Positions 1-9,069 of a stretch of 64,000 nt of DNA are shown piece by piece. Position numbers and translations under genes: made by a program. Below the pieces are notes generated by a model. The model saw only the letters and a list, made by a program, of their open reading frames with translations, was not told the DNA's origin and searched no databases. Each line of letters begins with the position of its first letter. The stretch's first letter is position 1. Origin of the DNA: Cutibacterium sp. (GTDB lineage Bacteria > Actinomycetota > Actinomycetes > Propionibacteriales > Propionibacteriaceae); assembly GCF_030525615.1 (NCBI RefSeq), contig NZ_JAUNEJ010000001.1, forward strand, positions 62,001 to 126,000. Reading direction: 5' to 3'.

Positions 1-71
1 ATTGCGGACCCTAGTGCTGTATCACGAACGGGTCATGCACGTAGCCGTCGTAAAGGTGTGCGCGATGGCCG

Positions 72-1535
72 CTATTGCTGTACTGGAAGCACCTCTCGGA
101 GTTTTTCGCGCATAGCATCGAAGGGTGCTGGATCACCAGGCTCAATCACCTTTTGCTCGATCGATGCGGCCACAACATTTGTGCGGTCGCTTGGTTTGAT
201 GAAGTCAGCCGTCTCGAACTGGCACAAAAGGTTTCCCAAGCAACTTGCTTCGGTCGCGGTCGTGATGACTGGGCGGCGGCATGCCGACGCGGTGGCAGCC
301 ATAAGCATGCCGTTTTGGATTCCGCCTCCCATGGCCATGATGGGGTCTGTAGAATCCAGCTGAGAACCTACAACTCGGCCAAGGCAGTTAACGACATCCG
401 CGTGAGCACATGCCAGGGACTCGACGATCAGACGAACCATTTGAGCACGGTCGCGCGGTTTAACGCCGTAGTGTTCATCACACCACTTGCTTATTTTGAG
501 CGGCATCCCCCCCGGTCGCACGAATGCCTCGTCATCAGGATCGATAATTACCCCTAAAGAAGAGCTATTTTGAGCCTCGGCTAATAGTTTAGTGATAGCA
601 GTTTCGTTCCAGTAACGTTGACATTCCTGAAGGAGCCATAGACCCGTGAGGTTGCGTAAGATCCGGATTCCTCCGTCGGTGCGCACCTCGTTTGTGAGTC
701 CCGCATCGTGGGCTTCGTCGGTCACCAAGGGCTTGGGGATTGTTGCCCCCATGAGGCTCCACGAACCGCATGACAGGAATAATCGGACGTCGTTTTTTCC
801 TAGGCCCAGGGCATGCACCGCGCAAGCGGTGTCGTGACCGCCGCAATGGATGATGGGAGATCCGTGAACTGTAGTTCCGGCTATTGTTGATTCCGGGACC
901 AGATCTGGCAACCATTCACGAGGAATGTCAAGGGCCTCAAGGACCGGAGTGGACCACTGACTGGCGCTGGGAACGGCGAACCCCGTGGATGAGCCGATAG
1001 CCCGTCCAACCGCCGGTGGGGCACCTAGTAGGTAGGCGACCAGATCGGGCATAGGCAGTACGGTTGCAACAGCCTGACGTAGTTGCGGTTGCTCAGCGAG
1101 ATCAGCAAAGATCTGGTAGGTCGTGTTGATCTCCTGAGGTTGGATTCCCGTGCTTTCCCAGGCAGTCCTACGGGGTAACCGACGATCAACCTCAGCGGCA
1201 TATTTCGACATACGTGTGTCTCGATAAGCTCGTGGTGGTCGAAGCAGATGCCCAGAATGGTCGATGAGGCCGTAATCGACTCCCCACGTATCGACGCCAA
1301 TACTTACTGGGGGTCGTCCCAGCATTTCGGTGGCACAGTCGAACCCCTCGTGGATGGCGGACATAATACGGCCTATATCCCACACTAGGTGGCCGTTCAT
1401 CTTGCAGGCTTCGTGGTTAACGCGCAACACTTCTCGTGTAGTGATCCGTTGCCCGTCAAAAATCCCAAGAATCCCTCGTACCGAACTTGATCCGAGGTCG
1501 AAGGCGAGGGCAGCGGGTCGCGATGCCCTCGCCAT
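72..1535 (-). CDS. fucK: L-fuculokinase (FGGY family)
   Basis: Phosphorylates L-fuculose (product of the neighbouring isomerase) with ATP to L-fuculose 1-phosphate, in the cytoplasm. The N-terminal phosphate motif AFDLGSSSVRG, the substrate segment DTWGVDYG, the GGHDTACA motif and the C-terminal adenosine motif AMGGGIQNG fit FGGY sugar kinases of the rhamnulokinase/fuculokinase branch. The frame is open up to 1697, inside fucI. The ATG at 1535 gives 487 residues, the usual family length; ATGs at 1589 and 1583, just after the fucI stop, are alternatives. Assignment to fuculose rather than rhamnulose rests on the adjacent fucI. Same strand and probably same transcript as fucI. Confidence 0.88.
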   Translation of the reverse strand: MARASRPAALAFDLGSSSVRGILGIFDGQRITTREVLRVNHEACKMNGHLVWDIGRIMSAIHEGFDCATEMLGRPPVSIGVDTWGVDYGLIDHSGHLLRPPRAYRDTRMSKYAAEVDRRLPRRTAWESTGIQPQEINTTYQIFADLAEQPQLRQAVATVLPMPDLVAYLLGAPPAVGRAIGSSTGFAVPSASQWSTPVLEALDIPREWLPDLVPESTIAGTTVHGSPIIHCGGHDTACAVHALGLGKNDVRLFLSCGSWSLMGATIPKPLVTDEAHDAGLTNEVRTDGGIRILRNLTGLWLLQECQRYWNETAITKLLAEAQNSSSLGVIIDPDDEAFVRPGGMPLKISKWCDEHYGVKPRDRAQMVRLIVESLACAHADVVNCLGRVVGSQLDSTDPIMAMGGGIQNGMLMAATASACRRPVITTATEASCLGNLLCQFETADFIKPSDRTNVVAASIEQKVIEPGDPAPFDAMREKLREVLPVQQ

Positions 1536-1593
1536 TTTAGGTCCATCCGCCTTTCTGGGGCGATGAGGGCCCTTGACATCCATCGTCATAACG

Positions 1594-3381
1594 TCACCGG
1601 TAAATCGGTCCGAAATTCTTGCAAGCGCGGAAATCAGCACCTTCAAGGTCGGAAGTCCCAAACGAGACCCACGACTTTGGACGGAAGATCTTTTCACGAG
1701 GAACGTTATGCATGTAGACCGGAATCCTCAGCATTGAAGCCAGGGTTATGAGGTCTGCACCAAAGTGTCCATAACCGGTAGCGGTGTGATTCGCACCCCA
1801 ATTGGCCATCCAGTCATACACGGAGGTGAAAGCACCTTCGCCAGTGACTCTCGGCACGAAGAAGGTGGTTGGCCACGTTGGGTCAGTGCGTTCTTCGATC
1901 TCGCGTCGCACCTCGTCCGGAAGACCAATAGTCCAGCCCTCAGCGATCTGGAGCACCGGACCCTGGCCTGCGACAAAGTTGAGACGAGAAGCGGTTACGG
2001 GCATCCCACCTTCGGTAGCGAAGTGGGTTGAGAACCCGCCGCCCGGGAAGTACTCATGGGTGGCTGCGTGGAAAGTTGTGGCGGCAAGGTCGTTCTTGAT
2101 GTCCTCGTCGGTGATCTCCCACCAATGCTTAATTATTGGTGCGCCGTCGGCGTCGCGTTCCTTGCCCGTTGCGTTGAGGGTGGTGGCACCGGAGTTACGA
2201 AGGTCGATGAAGCCACCGGCTGCAGTCCCGGTGAGTTCGTACCCCGTCACCCTCTTAACGGCTTCTGGACTCCAATAGGTTCGTACATCGCTGAACAATT
2301 GTGGGCGATGGGTGAGCACTGAGTTAAACAGCATTGATAGCGCATTGCCGGAGTCAGCCTCAGTACCGAAGACTGACTCGGGATGCTTGCCGTTCCAGTC
2401 GAAGGTAGTGTTGAGGAAGGTTTCCATCATGTCGCCATTGGGTTTGTAATCGGTCCATTGGCGCTGTCCTTGGAATCCGGCGGCGATGGCGTCGTGACCG
2501 CCAGCCTCTTCAGACCATCCCATCTCAGCTAGTTTCGGGTTACCGTGCATGAGATCACGAGCGATGAGGATCATCTTGATGCAGTACTCGAACTGCTCGT
2601 CATATTCCTGCGGTGAGACTTGGTTGTTCTGAGGGTTACGGTTCTCGCCTATGGTGAGATTCTCGCGCGCCCACGCGAGAGCCTTGTCATATTCGTCATG
2701 ATCGAAGATGCCCTGATTGATACGGCGATCGATCTCGATCATGTCAATGTATTCAGTATTCATGCCGAGGTAGTCAGCCAGGAACTGCTCTGGGGGACGA
2801 CATCCTGCGATTCCCATGGCCACGGTTCCAATGGCTAGGTAGCTGCGGCCCTTCATAAGGCCGACGCCGATCGCTGCACGAGCGTAGCGCTGGATCTCCT
2901 CAACGACATCGTCAGTCAGCCCGCTAGCTGAGGCGTCCTGGACATCATGACCATAGATTCCAAAGCAGGGGACACCCAGCATGTTGTAAGCAGCAGTTGC
3001 TGCTGCCAGAGTTACGGCGCCTGGGCGTTCGGTGCCATTAAATCCCCAGATAGCGTGTGGGATCGACGGGTCGAGGTCGAGAACCTCAGTAACGTAGTTC
3101 CACGAAGCGGTGACTGTGAGATCCGCGCAAACGTTCTCGGTGCGGAACTGCTCCTTACAAGCCTTTGATTCTGCAACACCCCCAATAGTTGTTGCGGAAA
3201 TGACAGTTCGCACTGGGCTGCCGTCTGGATAAACCAGTGAGGTCTCGATAAGGTGTGCCGCGTCGTGGGCGAGTTTCATAGTCTTTTCTTCGAGAGATTC
3301 CCGGACACCTCGACGACGCCCATCAATAAGCGGTCGAATTCCGATCGTGGGATACCTGTGTAGAACCAGTTCCGATGACAT
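1594..3381 (-). CDS. fucI: L-fucose isomerase
   Basis: Converts L-fucose to L-fuculose, an Mn-dependent cytoplasmic enzyme. At 595 residues it matches the E. coli enzyme (about 591) and shares long stretches recalled from that family: IGIRPLIDGRR near the N-terminus, AIWGFNGTERPGAV, YGHDVQDA, AAGFQGQRQWTD, FDWNGKHP, FADVRTYWSPEA-like and MANWGANH. The metal-binding Glu (GTEADS), Asp (SDVRTYW) and His (WGANH) are present. The ATG at 3381 has AGGAAGG about ten bases upstream. A LacI-type operator lies about 50 bases before the start, so the fuc genes are probably repressed without sugar. Fucose is a terminal sugar of host glycans. Confidence 0.95.
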   Translation of the reverse strand: MSSELVLHRYPTIGIRPLIDGRRRGVRESLEEKTMKLAHDAAHLIETSLVYPDGSPVRTVISATTIGGVAESKACKEQFRTENVCADLTVTASWNYVTEVLDLDPSIPHAIWGFNGTERPGAVTLAAATAAYNMLGVPCFGIYGHDVQDASASGLTDDVVEEIQRYARAAIGVGLMKGRSYLAIGTVAMGIAGCRPPEQFLADYLGMNTEYIDMIEIDRRINQGIFDHDEYDKALAWARENLTIGENRNPQNNQVSPQEYDEQFEYCIKMILIARDLMHGNPKLAEMGWSEEAGGHDAIAAGFQGQRQWTDYKPNGDMMETFLNTTFDWNGKHPESVFGTEADSGNALSMLFNSVLTHRPQLFSDVRTYWSPEAVKRVTGYELTGTAAGGFIDLRNSGATTLNATGKERDADGAPIIKHWWEITDEDIKNDLAATTFHAATHEYFPGGGFSTHFATEGGMPVTASRLNFVAGQGPVLQIAEGWTIGLPDEVRREIEERTDPTWPTTFFVPRVTGEGAFTSVYDWMANWGANHTATGYGHFGADLITLASMLRIPVYMHNVPREKIFRPKSWVSFGTSDLEGADFRACKNFGPIYR

Positions 3382-3974
3382 TACACCAATTCCTTCCTGA
3401 TTATGGCGTCTTTGCCGGACCCACGTCTATGTGAGCGCTAACATCACTATAGGAGCGCACCCAGACAGTGTCAAGACCTCAGAATGTCTTAAACGTCACG
3501 GGAGAGACGGGACATGTGGAACTTCTAGTTCTGGGGTGTCCGGTTTAGACAGATGGGGATGTAGAGGGTTAATAGTGTGGCGGGGCCTGTGTCCTCCTAG
3601 CCGGTGTCAGACTCGTAGCTCGTGTTATTCGCGATCTTGCCGGTGACGTTGAGCGAAGGCCGATCCGCAGCCAGAATCGGTGATCTTGACGGCGTTGGAC
3701 TCTGTGGCTAGCGCTGTAGTGTTCCTGATGCACATCTCGATGGCATTTGTGTTCGGTTCAGCGAAAGCAGGTCTGGTTGCCAACGGGCAGATCAGGGCAG
3801 CGGCGCACGCGGTGGCCGCAAGGTCTCAGGCCACGTCGCGGTGCATGGATCATCCTCTCGACGACGTACCGCGCCAGTTCACCGCGCTTAGGTGACATCG
3901 CAGTGACGTCGAGATGACAGCACAACGTCTGGTCGAGAAAAGTCGTCGGCAGGCTCATGCATGGAAATGACGAA
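3382..3974. other. Intergenic region between fucI and the metal ABC operon
   Basis: Apart from the operator at 3430-3443, no convincing gene is seen. Short open frames exist on both strands. One on the minus strand near 3758-4021 overlaps the 3' end of the permease gene and resembles no family I know. Confidence 0.5.
3430..3443. promoter_or_regulatory. LacI-family operator upstream of fucI
   Basis: The sequence TGTGAGCGCTAACA differs at one position from the symmetric LacI-family operator TGTGAGCGCTCACA. It sits 49 bases before the fucI start, where a repressor would block transcription. The cognate regulator is not in the window. Confidence 0.65.
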
Positions 3975-4829
3975 TCAGGCGGCTCGACGGCTCCAACCGT
4001 GGCGTTGACGAAGTGTGCCAACGATGAGGCACACCAGGTAGATAAGGAAGCTCACCGTCGTCACATAAGGGCTGATTGGCAGGCCAGGCCCCAGAGAGAG
4101 CAGAATGCCGCCCACAGCGGAGACAGTCGCGAAGACAATGGATAGCAGAGACATTGCCACCGGATGTGCCGTGACCTTGGCAGCGGCGGCGGTTGGAGTG
4201 ATGAGCAAACTCAGCACCAACAGGGCGCCGACAAGCTGTACCGCCATGGCGGTTGTCAAGCCCAGAAGCAGCATGAAAACAATCGAGAGGAACCGCATGG
4301 GTACTCCGCGAGCCCTGGCAGCCTCGGGGTCAACGGACGCGAAGAACAAGGGTCTCCATATAATGGCCAGACACACGGCGACGAAGATTGCGACTGCGAT
4401 CAGGGTGCTCAGCTCGGTGGTGTCGACGGCGACGATTTGTCCGGTCAGCAGGCCGAACTTATTGGACGATCTGCCCTTGTAAAGACTCAGGAAGAGCACG
4501 CCAATACCCATGCCGAAAGGCAGCATGATGCCAATGGAGGCATTGCGCTCGGCAGCTTTGACCCCCAGCAGCCCCAGGATGAGGGCAGCCACCAGCGATC
4601 CGACCACGGCACCTTTAGTGACAGAGGCTCCGAAGAACAAGGCCACTGCAGCTCCCGCGAAGGAAAGCTCCGAAGTGCCATGAATAGCAAAGGCCAGATC
4701 TCGGGCGTGAATCATTGGTCCGATGAGGCCGGCCAGAACGCCGAGGACGAGTCCGGCGATGATCGAGCCGCGAACCAAGGGAACGAGCTGGGTGAAGCTG
4801 TCGAAGTTGATGATGGTGGAAAAATCCAT
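3975..4829 (-). CDS. Zinc/manganese ABC transporter permease (ZnuB/AztB type)
   Basis: Membrane subunit of a metal importer, 284 residues with roughly eight hydrophobic segments, of the ABC-3 family (ZnuB, MntB, SitC). The ATG at 4829 (MDFSTIINF) follows the ATPase stop codon by one base, so the genes are translationally close. An upstream extension of the open frame is antisense-like in composition and overlaps the ATPase, so it was not used. It works with the ATPase and lipoprotein encoded immediately upstream on the same strand. Whether the substrate is zinc or manganese cannot be decided from the sequence; the candidate Zur box favours zinc. Confidence 0.92.
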   Translation of the reverse strand: MDFSTIINFDSFTQLVPLVRGSIIAGLVLGVLAGLIGPMIHARDLAFAIHGTSELSFAGAAVALFFGASVTKGAVVGSLVAALILGLLGVKAAERNASIGIMLPFGMGIGVLFLSLYKGRSSNKFGLLTGQIVAVDTTELSTLIAVAIFVAVCLAIIWRPLFFASVDPEAARARGVPMRFLSIVFMLLLGLTTAMAVQLVGALLVLSLLITPTAAAAKVTAHPVAMSLLSIVFATVSAVGGILLSLGPGLPISPYVTTVSFLIYLVCLIVGTLRQRHGWSRRAA

Positions 4830-4830
4830 G

Positions 4831-5682
4831 TCAGACCATCCCTTCGTCCCCAGTGATGTGTGGTCCGTGCAGATGTGACGGTCTTTCGTCGTCGGCCAGC
4901 ACAATGATCCGTCCTTCATGGTGGAAGACCTCGACAGGAGAGCCGTAGAGATCGGTGAGGACCTCGGAACGCAGGACCTCATCAGGAGTGCCAACACGGA
5001 CCTTGCCGCCCGCGATGTAGACCACCCGATCAACGTAGGGGAGTACTGGGTTGATCTCGTGGGTGACGAAAAGCACGCCGAGATTTCGGGTCCGCCGTGC
5101 GTTGTCGATGAGTTTGGTGACTTCCTGCTGGTGGCGCAGGTCGAGGCTGGACAGCGGCTCATCGCACAGTAATAACTCCGGATTGGTGACGAGGGCCTGA
5201 GCCACGCGCAGGCGCTGTTGCTCGCCTCCGGAAGTCATAGTCAGCGGGGCGTCGGCGAAGGCAGTGGCACCTACTGAAGCGATGGCGTCATCAATGCGAC
5301 GGCGACGAGAGCGGCTGAACCAGCCGAATCCCCACTTGTGACCGTCAATTCCCATGCCCACCAGATCGCGGCCGCGAATGGGGGCAGTCGTTTCCAAAGA
5401 GCGCTGTTGCGGGATGTAACCGATGTGGGTCGAGCCACGACGCACCGGACGACCGGCCACCATGGCGGTGCCGGTCGTTAGCGGAGTCTGCCCGAGCAGG
5501 ACCCTCAGCAGGGTAGTTTTACCAACTCCGTTGGGGCCGAGAACGGCGATGAACTCACCGGGTGCTACGACGAGATCGAGTCCCGACCACAGCACCCGGT
5601 CCCCGAAGGCGACCTTGGCTCCAGTGAGTCTGGCAGGCTCGATACTCGTCGTCTCCGAGCTGACAGAGAGATGTGATGTCAC
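4831..5682 (-). CDS. Zinc/manganese ABC transporter ATP-binding protein
   Basis: Cytoplasmic ATPase of the metal importer, 283 residues. Walker A GPNGVGKTT (residues 49-57), signature TSGGEQQR and Walker B LLLCDEPLSSLD are intact, followed by the H-loop FVTHE. No ATG precedes the Walker A motif in the usual distance; the GTG at 5682, four bases after the lipoprotein stop, gives a normal N-terminus. The order lipoprotein, ATPase, permease with tight spacing indicates one operon. Confidence 0.92.
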   Translation of the reverse strand: MTSHLSVSSETTSIEPARLTGAKVAFGDRVLWSGLDLVVAPGEFIAVLGPNGVGKTTLLRVLLGQTPLTTGTAMVAGRPVRRGSTHIGYIPQQRSLETTAPIRGRDLVGMGIDGHKWGFGWFSRSRRRRIDDAIASVGATAFADAPLTMTSGGEQQRLRVAQALVTNPELLLCDEPLSSLDLRHQQEVTKLIDNARRTRNLGVLFVTHEINPVLPYVDRVVYIAGGKVRVGTPDEVLRSEVLTDLYGSPVEVFHHEGRIIVLADDERPSHLHGPHITGDEGMV

Positions 5683-5686
5683 GAGG

Positions 5687-6616
5687 TCAGGCCAGGCCCT
5701 TGTCAATGTCGGTGATGGCCTTGTCGATGAAGCCCTGGTAGGTGTCGACACCCTCTGGGAAGGTCTCCCAGACACCGACCTGTTGGATTCCGGCGCTCTT
5801 TGCAGCCTTCTGAAGCTCTTTGGTGACGGCGTCGCTGGTCTGCCCGTTGACGAGCAGGACGGAGGCCTTCTTGTCGGCAATCAACGTGGTGGTTTCATGG
5901 ACGACCTTGGTCGACGGGCCAGCTTCAGTCTCGGACTGCTCGACGAACTCCTCAGGGGTGATGTTCTTGATCTTCATGTCGTCGAGTAGGTAACCAACTA
6001 CCGGCTCGGTGGCAATTGCGGTGCTGTTCGGATGTTTTTCGCCGACCTTGGCAGCGCGGTCCTTGAGGTCGTCCAGTGTGGACTCGAAGTCCTTGAGGTT
6101 CGACTCGAAGGTGGCTTTGTTGTCCGGCGATACTTTGACCAGGTTGGACTCGACGACCTTAGCAACCTTGCGGGCGCTGTCGATCGAGAAGAAAACGTGC
6201 TCGTTGAATTCCTCTTGTCCGGGTTTCTTGAGACCAGAGGTTTCAACGGCATCGACGAGGGTGGCCTTAGAGCCGGTGCTCTCGACGAGCTTGGGTGCCC
6301 AATCGTCATAGCCGCCACCGTTGGCGATGGCGATCTTGGCCTTTGAGAAGGCGAGCTTGTCCTTGGCGGTGGCCTCGTAGTCGTGCGGGTCTTGGTCAGG
6401 GTTGCTGATGACAGAGTGGACGTTGACCTTGTCCCCACCAATGCTCTGGGCTACCGAACCCCAGACGTTGGTCGACGCGACGATATCAACCTTGTCCGTC
6501 GCGGCAGCCGAGGAAGCCCCCGAGGCCGATGAGCCGGAATCAGAGTTGCCGGAGCAACCAGCCATGCCCAAGGCGCAGGCGCTGATGGCTGCAATGGCTA
6601 GAAGACGACGATGCAT
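5687..6616 (-). CDS. Zinc/manganese ABC transporter substrate-binding lipoprotein
   Basis: Surface-anchored metal receptor of the ZnuA/PsaA (TroA) family, 309 residues. It starts with a lipoprotein signal peptide ending in LGMAGC, then a Ser/Ala linker. The DQDPHDYE motif carries the first metal-binding His and NEHVFF the second. A third histidine in the usual position is not evident (ATEPVVGYLLDDM), as in several actinobacterial members, and there is no His-rich loop. The ATG at 6616 has AAGGGAA upstream. It is the first gene of the operon and faces a candidate Zur box. Confidence 0.92.
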   Translation of the reverse strand: MHRRLLAIAAISACALGMAGCSGNSDSGSSASGASSAAATDKVDIVASTNVWGSVAQSIGGDKVNVHSVISNPDQDPHDYEATAKDKLAFSKAKIAIANGGGYDDWAPKLVESTGSKATLVDAVETSGLKKPGQEEFNEHVFFSIDSARKVAKVVESNLVKVSPDNKATFESNLKDFESTLDDLKDRAAKVGEKHPNSTAIATEPVVGYLLDDMKIKNITPEEFVEQSETEAGPSTKVVHETTTLIADKKASVLLVNGQTSDAVTKELQKAAKSAGIQQVGVWETFPEGVDTYQGFIDKAITDIDKGLA

Positions 6617-6642
6617 AAAGTGTTCCCTTTCCAGTACGCAAG

Positions 6643-6657
6643 TGAGAACCATTGTCG
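6643..6657. promoter_or_regulatory. Candidate Zur box
   Basis: TGAGAACCATTGTCG matches 11 of 15 positions of the actinobacterial Zur-type palindrome TGAAAATCATTTTCA as I recall it. It lies 27 bases upstream of the metal-binding lipoprotein start, where a zinc-loaded repressor would shut the operon off. No Zur gene is in the window. Confidence 0.45.
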
Positions 6658-6708
6658 TCTACGTACGGTAGATCAACAAGCCAGGGTGACCAAAGAAACA
6701 AGGAGTCC

Positions 6709-7266
6709 TCAGCGTCGACGGATCCCAGAAAGGGCCTCGGAAGCGGTGAGGATCTCGATTTGCGGAGAATACAAATCCATCACCGTCAAAGCCGCCTCGT
6801 GGTTCTGCGGAGAGGAGCCAGCACAGCCGTCAGAGACGATTTTTACCCAGGCTCCAGCGTCTGTCGCCGCCAGCGCAGTTGCGATGACGCAGCAGTCGGT
6901 TGAAACTCCGGTGAGGAGAAGATGAGGATAGGTTCCAGTGATCGCAGAGAGCTGAGAACCCCACTTGCTGAAGGTCGTGATGTCGACAGTAGGGCGCTCC
7001 ACCCAGGCTCGCGCCTCCTCGACAAGATCGAAGAGTGGGTCATCCTCGGGCCGGTCAGCAAAAGCCCAGCGCTGGAAATAATCGTGCCAGGACCCCTCAT
7101 GAGTGACAGAAGGGATCCACCTCGTCACGATGATGTGTCCGTGGTAAGCCTCGACAAGCCGGTTGATAGGCCCGATGACGTCGGGGAATGCTGGGGACCC
7201 CCACTGCGAGGTAGGAGAGGCGAAGATCGTCTGCGGGTCGATGATGACTAGCCATGGCTCGCTCAT
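6709..7266 (-). CDS. Isochorismatase-family cysteine hydrolase
   Basis: A 185-residue protein of the isochorismatase/nicotinamidase superfamily. The catalytic triad is visible: Asp in VIIDPQ near residue 10, Lys in TFSKWGS near 99, and Cys in STDCC near 124, preceded by the LLTGVSTD segment typical of the fold. Its ATG overlaps the stop codon of the NCS1 permease by four bases, so the two are probably co-translated. The pairing suggests hydrolysis of an imported nitrogenous ring compound or its breakdown product (for example an amide or carbamoyl compound); the substrate is not determined. Confidence 0.85.
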   Translation of the reverse strand: MSEPWLVIIDPQTIFASPTSQWGSPAFPDVIGPINRLVEAYHGHIIVTRWIPSVTHEGSWHDYFQRWAFADRPEDDPLFDLVEEARAWVERPTVDITTFSKWGSQLSAITGTYPHLLLTGVSTDCCVIATALAATDAGAWVKIVSDGCAGSSPQNHEAALTVMDLYSPQIEILTASEALSGIRRR

Positions 7267-8726
7267 CGTGACTCCTGGCGATGTACCCTGCCACGGCGAG
7301 TAACGAGGGTGACGAGATAGCCGAGAACGAGAGCTCCAAGCACGCCGAGGTTGGCGTTGGCCCAGTCCCCCTCACGTCCGCCGAGACCAAGAGGGCCGAG
7401 GAGAAAGCCCTGCCAGTTGTTCCAATTGACTCCCTCATAGGTGTTGATGACCAGTCCCCACCCGATGACCGTCACAATGACAAAAGTGACGATGGAGATG
7501 AGGTCGAAGCGGTCGTAGCGTCCGGACCCGTCGAACAGATCGGTCTCGTCATAAGGCCGACGTCGAAGAGTGATATCAGCCATCATGATCCCGGTCCAGG
7601 CCGACAGCGGCACCCCCAAAGTCACGAGGAATGACTGGAATGGGGAGATGAAGTTCGGCGCCACAAAGACAACATAGAGGGTCCCGATGGTAAGTATCGT
7701 CCCGTCGATAAGGGACGCAGCTGGGCGGGGAATGTGAATACCTAAGGTGAGCAGTGTCAGCCCTGAGGAGTAGATGCCATTAATCGCTCCGGCCAGCAGA
7801 GACAGAATCGCGGTCAGCAGGAAGGGAATGAGGAACCACGTTGGCAGGATCGTTGCCAGCGCGCCGACAGGGTCAGCTCCGATGGCGTCAGACAGATCGT
7901 GGGAGGACGCCGCGAGCAGCAGACCACCGGTGATAAGGATAATCAGTGGCAATGACGCCCCGAAGACATTCCAGAACGCAATGGAGAACCCGGAGGATGT
8001 GCGCGATTGGTAGCGCGACCAGTCAGCGGCGATGTTTGTCCACCCCAGACCCGTGCTGGTCATGATGAGGGTGAGTGCGCCAATGAAAGCTGGGAAAGAG
8101 GCCGAGGACAGTGAGGCGGCTGCGTGCCAGTCGATGTGCCCGACAGCCATGATGAGGTAGATGACAGTCAGGATTCCGGTGATCCATGTTAGGACGGCCT
8201 GGAGCTTCATGATGATGTGGTAGCCGGCGACCGCACCACCCACGATAAGTAGAGCCACAACGATGGTGGCGATGATCTTGACCCAGTTCCCGGAACTCCA
8301 CCCCAGCCGATGGAAGATCGTCGTCGTCGCAAGGACAGCTGTGATGGCCAGGGAAGTCTCCCAGCCGATCGAGGTCATCCAGGAAATGACGCCGGGGATC
8401 TTGTTGCCCTGGGTGCCGAAAGCTGCCCTCGAGAGCACCATCGTCGGCGCTGAGCCCCGCTTACCGGCGATGGCGATAATGCCGCAGAAGCCGAAAGAGA
8501 CAATGACGCCGATGAGAGTGGCTGCCAAGGCCTGCCAGAAAGATATCCCGAACCCCAGCATGAAGGCGCCGTAGCTCATCCCGAATACGGAGACATTCGA
8601 GGCGAACCAAGGAAGGAAAAGGTCCCTCGGGTGTGCAGTCCGCTGAGACTCCTCGACGATTTCGATTCCGGTCGTCTCGATACCCTTGCGCGTCGTCGCG
8701 CTCGGCTCGGGGGCGGTTTGGGTCAT
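7263..8726 (-). CDS. NCS1-family nucleobase/cytosine permease
   Basis: Inner-membrane symporter of 487 residues with about twelve hydrophobic segments, of the nucleobase:cation symporter-1 family (cytosine, purine, hydantoin or allantoin transporters). The N-terminal ETTGIEIVEESQRTAHP segment before the first helix and the NIAADWSRY motif are characteristic. The ATG at 8726 is preceded by GGAAGGACAG, a good ribosome site, and was chosen over an upstream in-frame start. It leads a two-gene operon with the cysteine hydrolase. Substrate unknown. Confidence 0.9.
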   Translation of the reverse strand: MTQTAPEPSATTRKGIETTGIEIVEESQRTAHPRDLFLPWFASNVSVFGMSYGAFMLGFGISFWQALAATLIGVIVSFGFCGIIAIAGKRGSAPTMVLSRAAFGTQGNKIPGVISWMTSIGWETSLAITAVLATTTIFHRLGWSSGNWVKIIATIVVALLIVGGAVAGYHIIMKLQAVLTWITGILTVIYLIMAVGHIDWHAAASLSSASFPAFIGALTLIMTSTGLGWTNIAADWSRYQSRTSSGFSIAFWNVFGASLPLIILITGGLLLAASSHDLSDAIGADPVGALATILPTWFLIPFLLTAILSLLAGAINGIYSSGLTLLTLGIHIPRPAASLIDGTILTIGTLYVVFVAPNFISPFQSFLVTLGVPLSAWTGIMMADITLRRRPYDETDLFDGSGRYDRFDLISIVTFVIVTVIGWGLVINTYEGVNWNNWQGFLLGPLGLGGREGDWANANLGVLGALVLGYLVTLVTRRGRVHRQESR

Positions 8727-9069
8727 GAGCTGTCCTTCCGAGTGTTCGCGGCGACATTCTTGCACCATCGGGTGCCCTCTGGACTCTGTACACCGTCGTA
8801 ACCGCGTTGTCTTCTTGAGGAAGATGGCGCCCGGAACCAGGTCCTTAGCTAGTTGTAGTTGGTCATAACGTTGTAGACGCCGGTGCGGAGGCGTGAGGCC
8901 GACGGTGACCCTGATCTGGCTGTGTGAGCCAACGAGGTCACCAGCACTCCGCAGCTCGAGCTGTTGCCCTTCCTACGCGAGCAGTCGGTATCGGTGACGG
9001 CTCACCGATTCGGCAATCCTGACCCGGGAGTCCTGTCAGTGAAGGTATGAGGTAGTGAAGCGATCAGGC
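8727..9069. other. Intergenic region
   Basis: This holds the upstream region of the permease operon and the 3' flank of the dehydrogenase gene. No gene, repeat or clear hairpin was found. Confidence 0.5.

Noticed and set aside
4830..5162. N-terminal extension of the metal permease
   Set aside because: It overlaps the ATPase gene and its translation is low-complexity; the ATG at 4829 matches the family.
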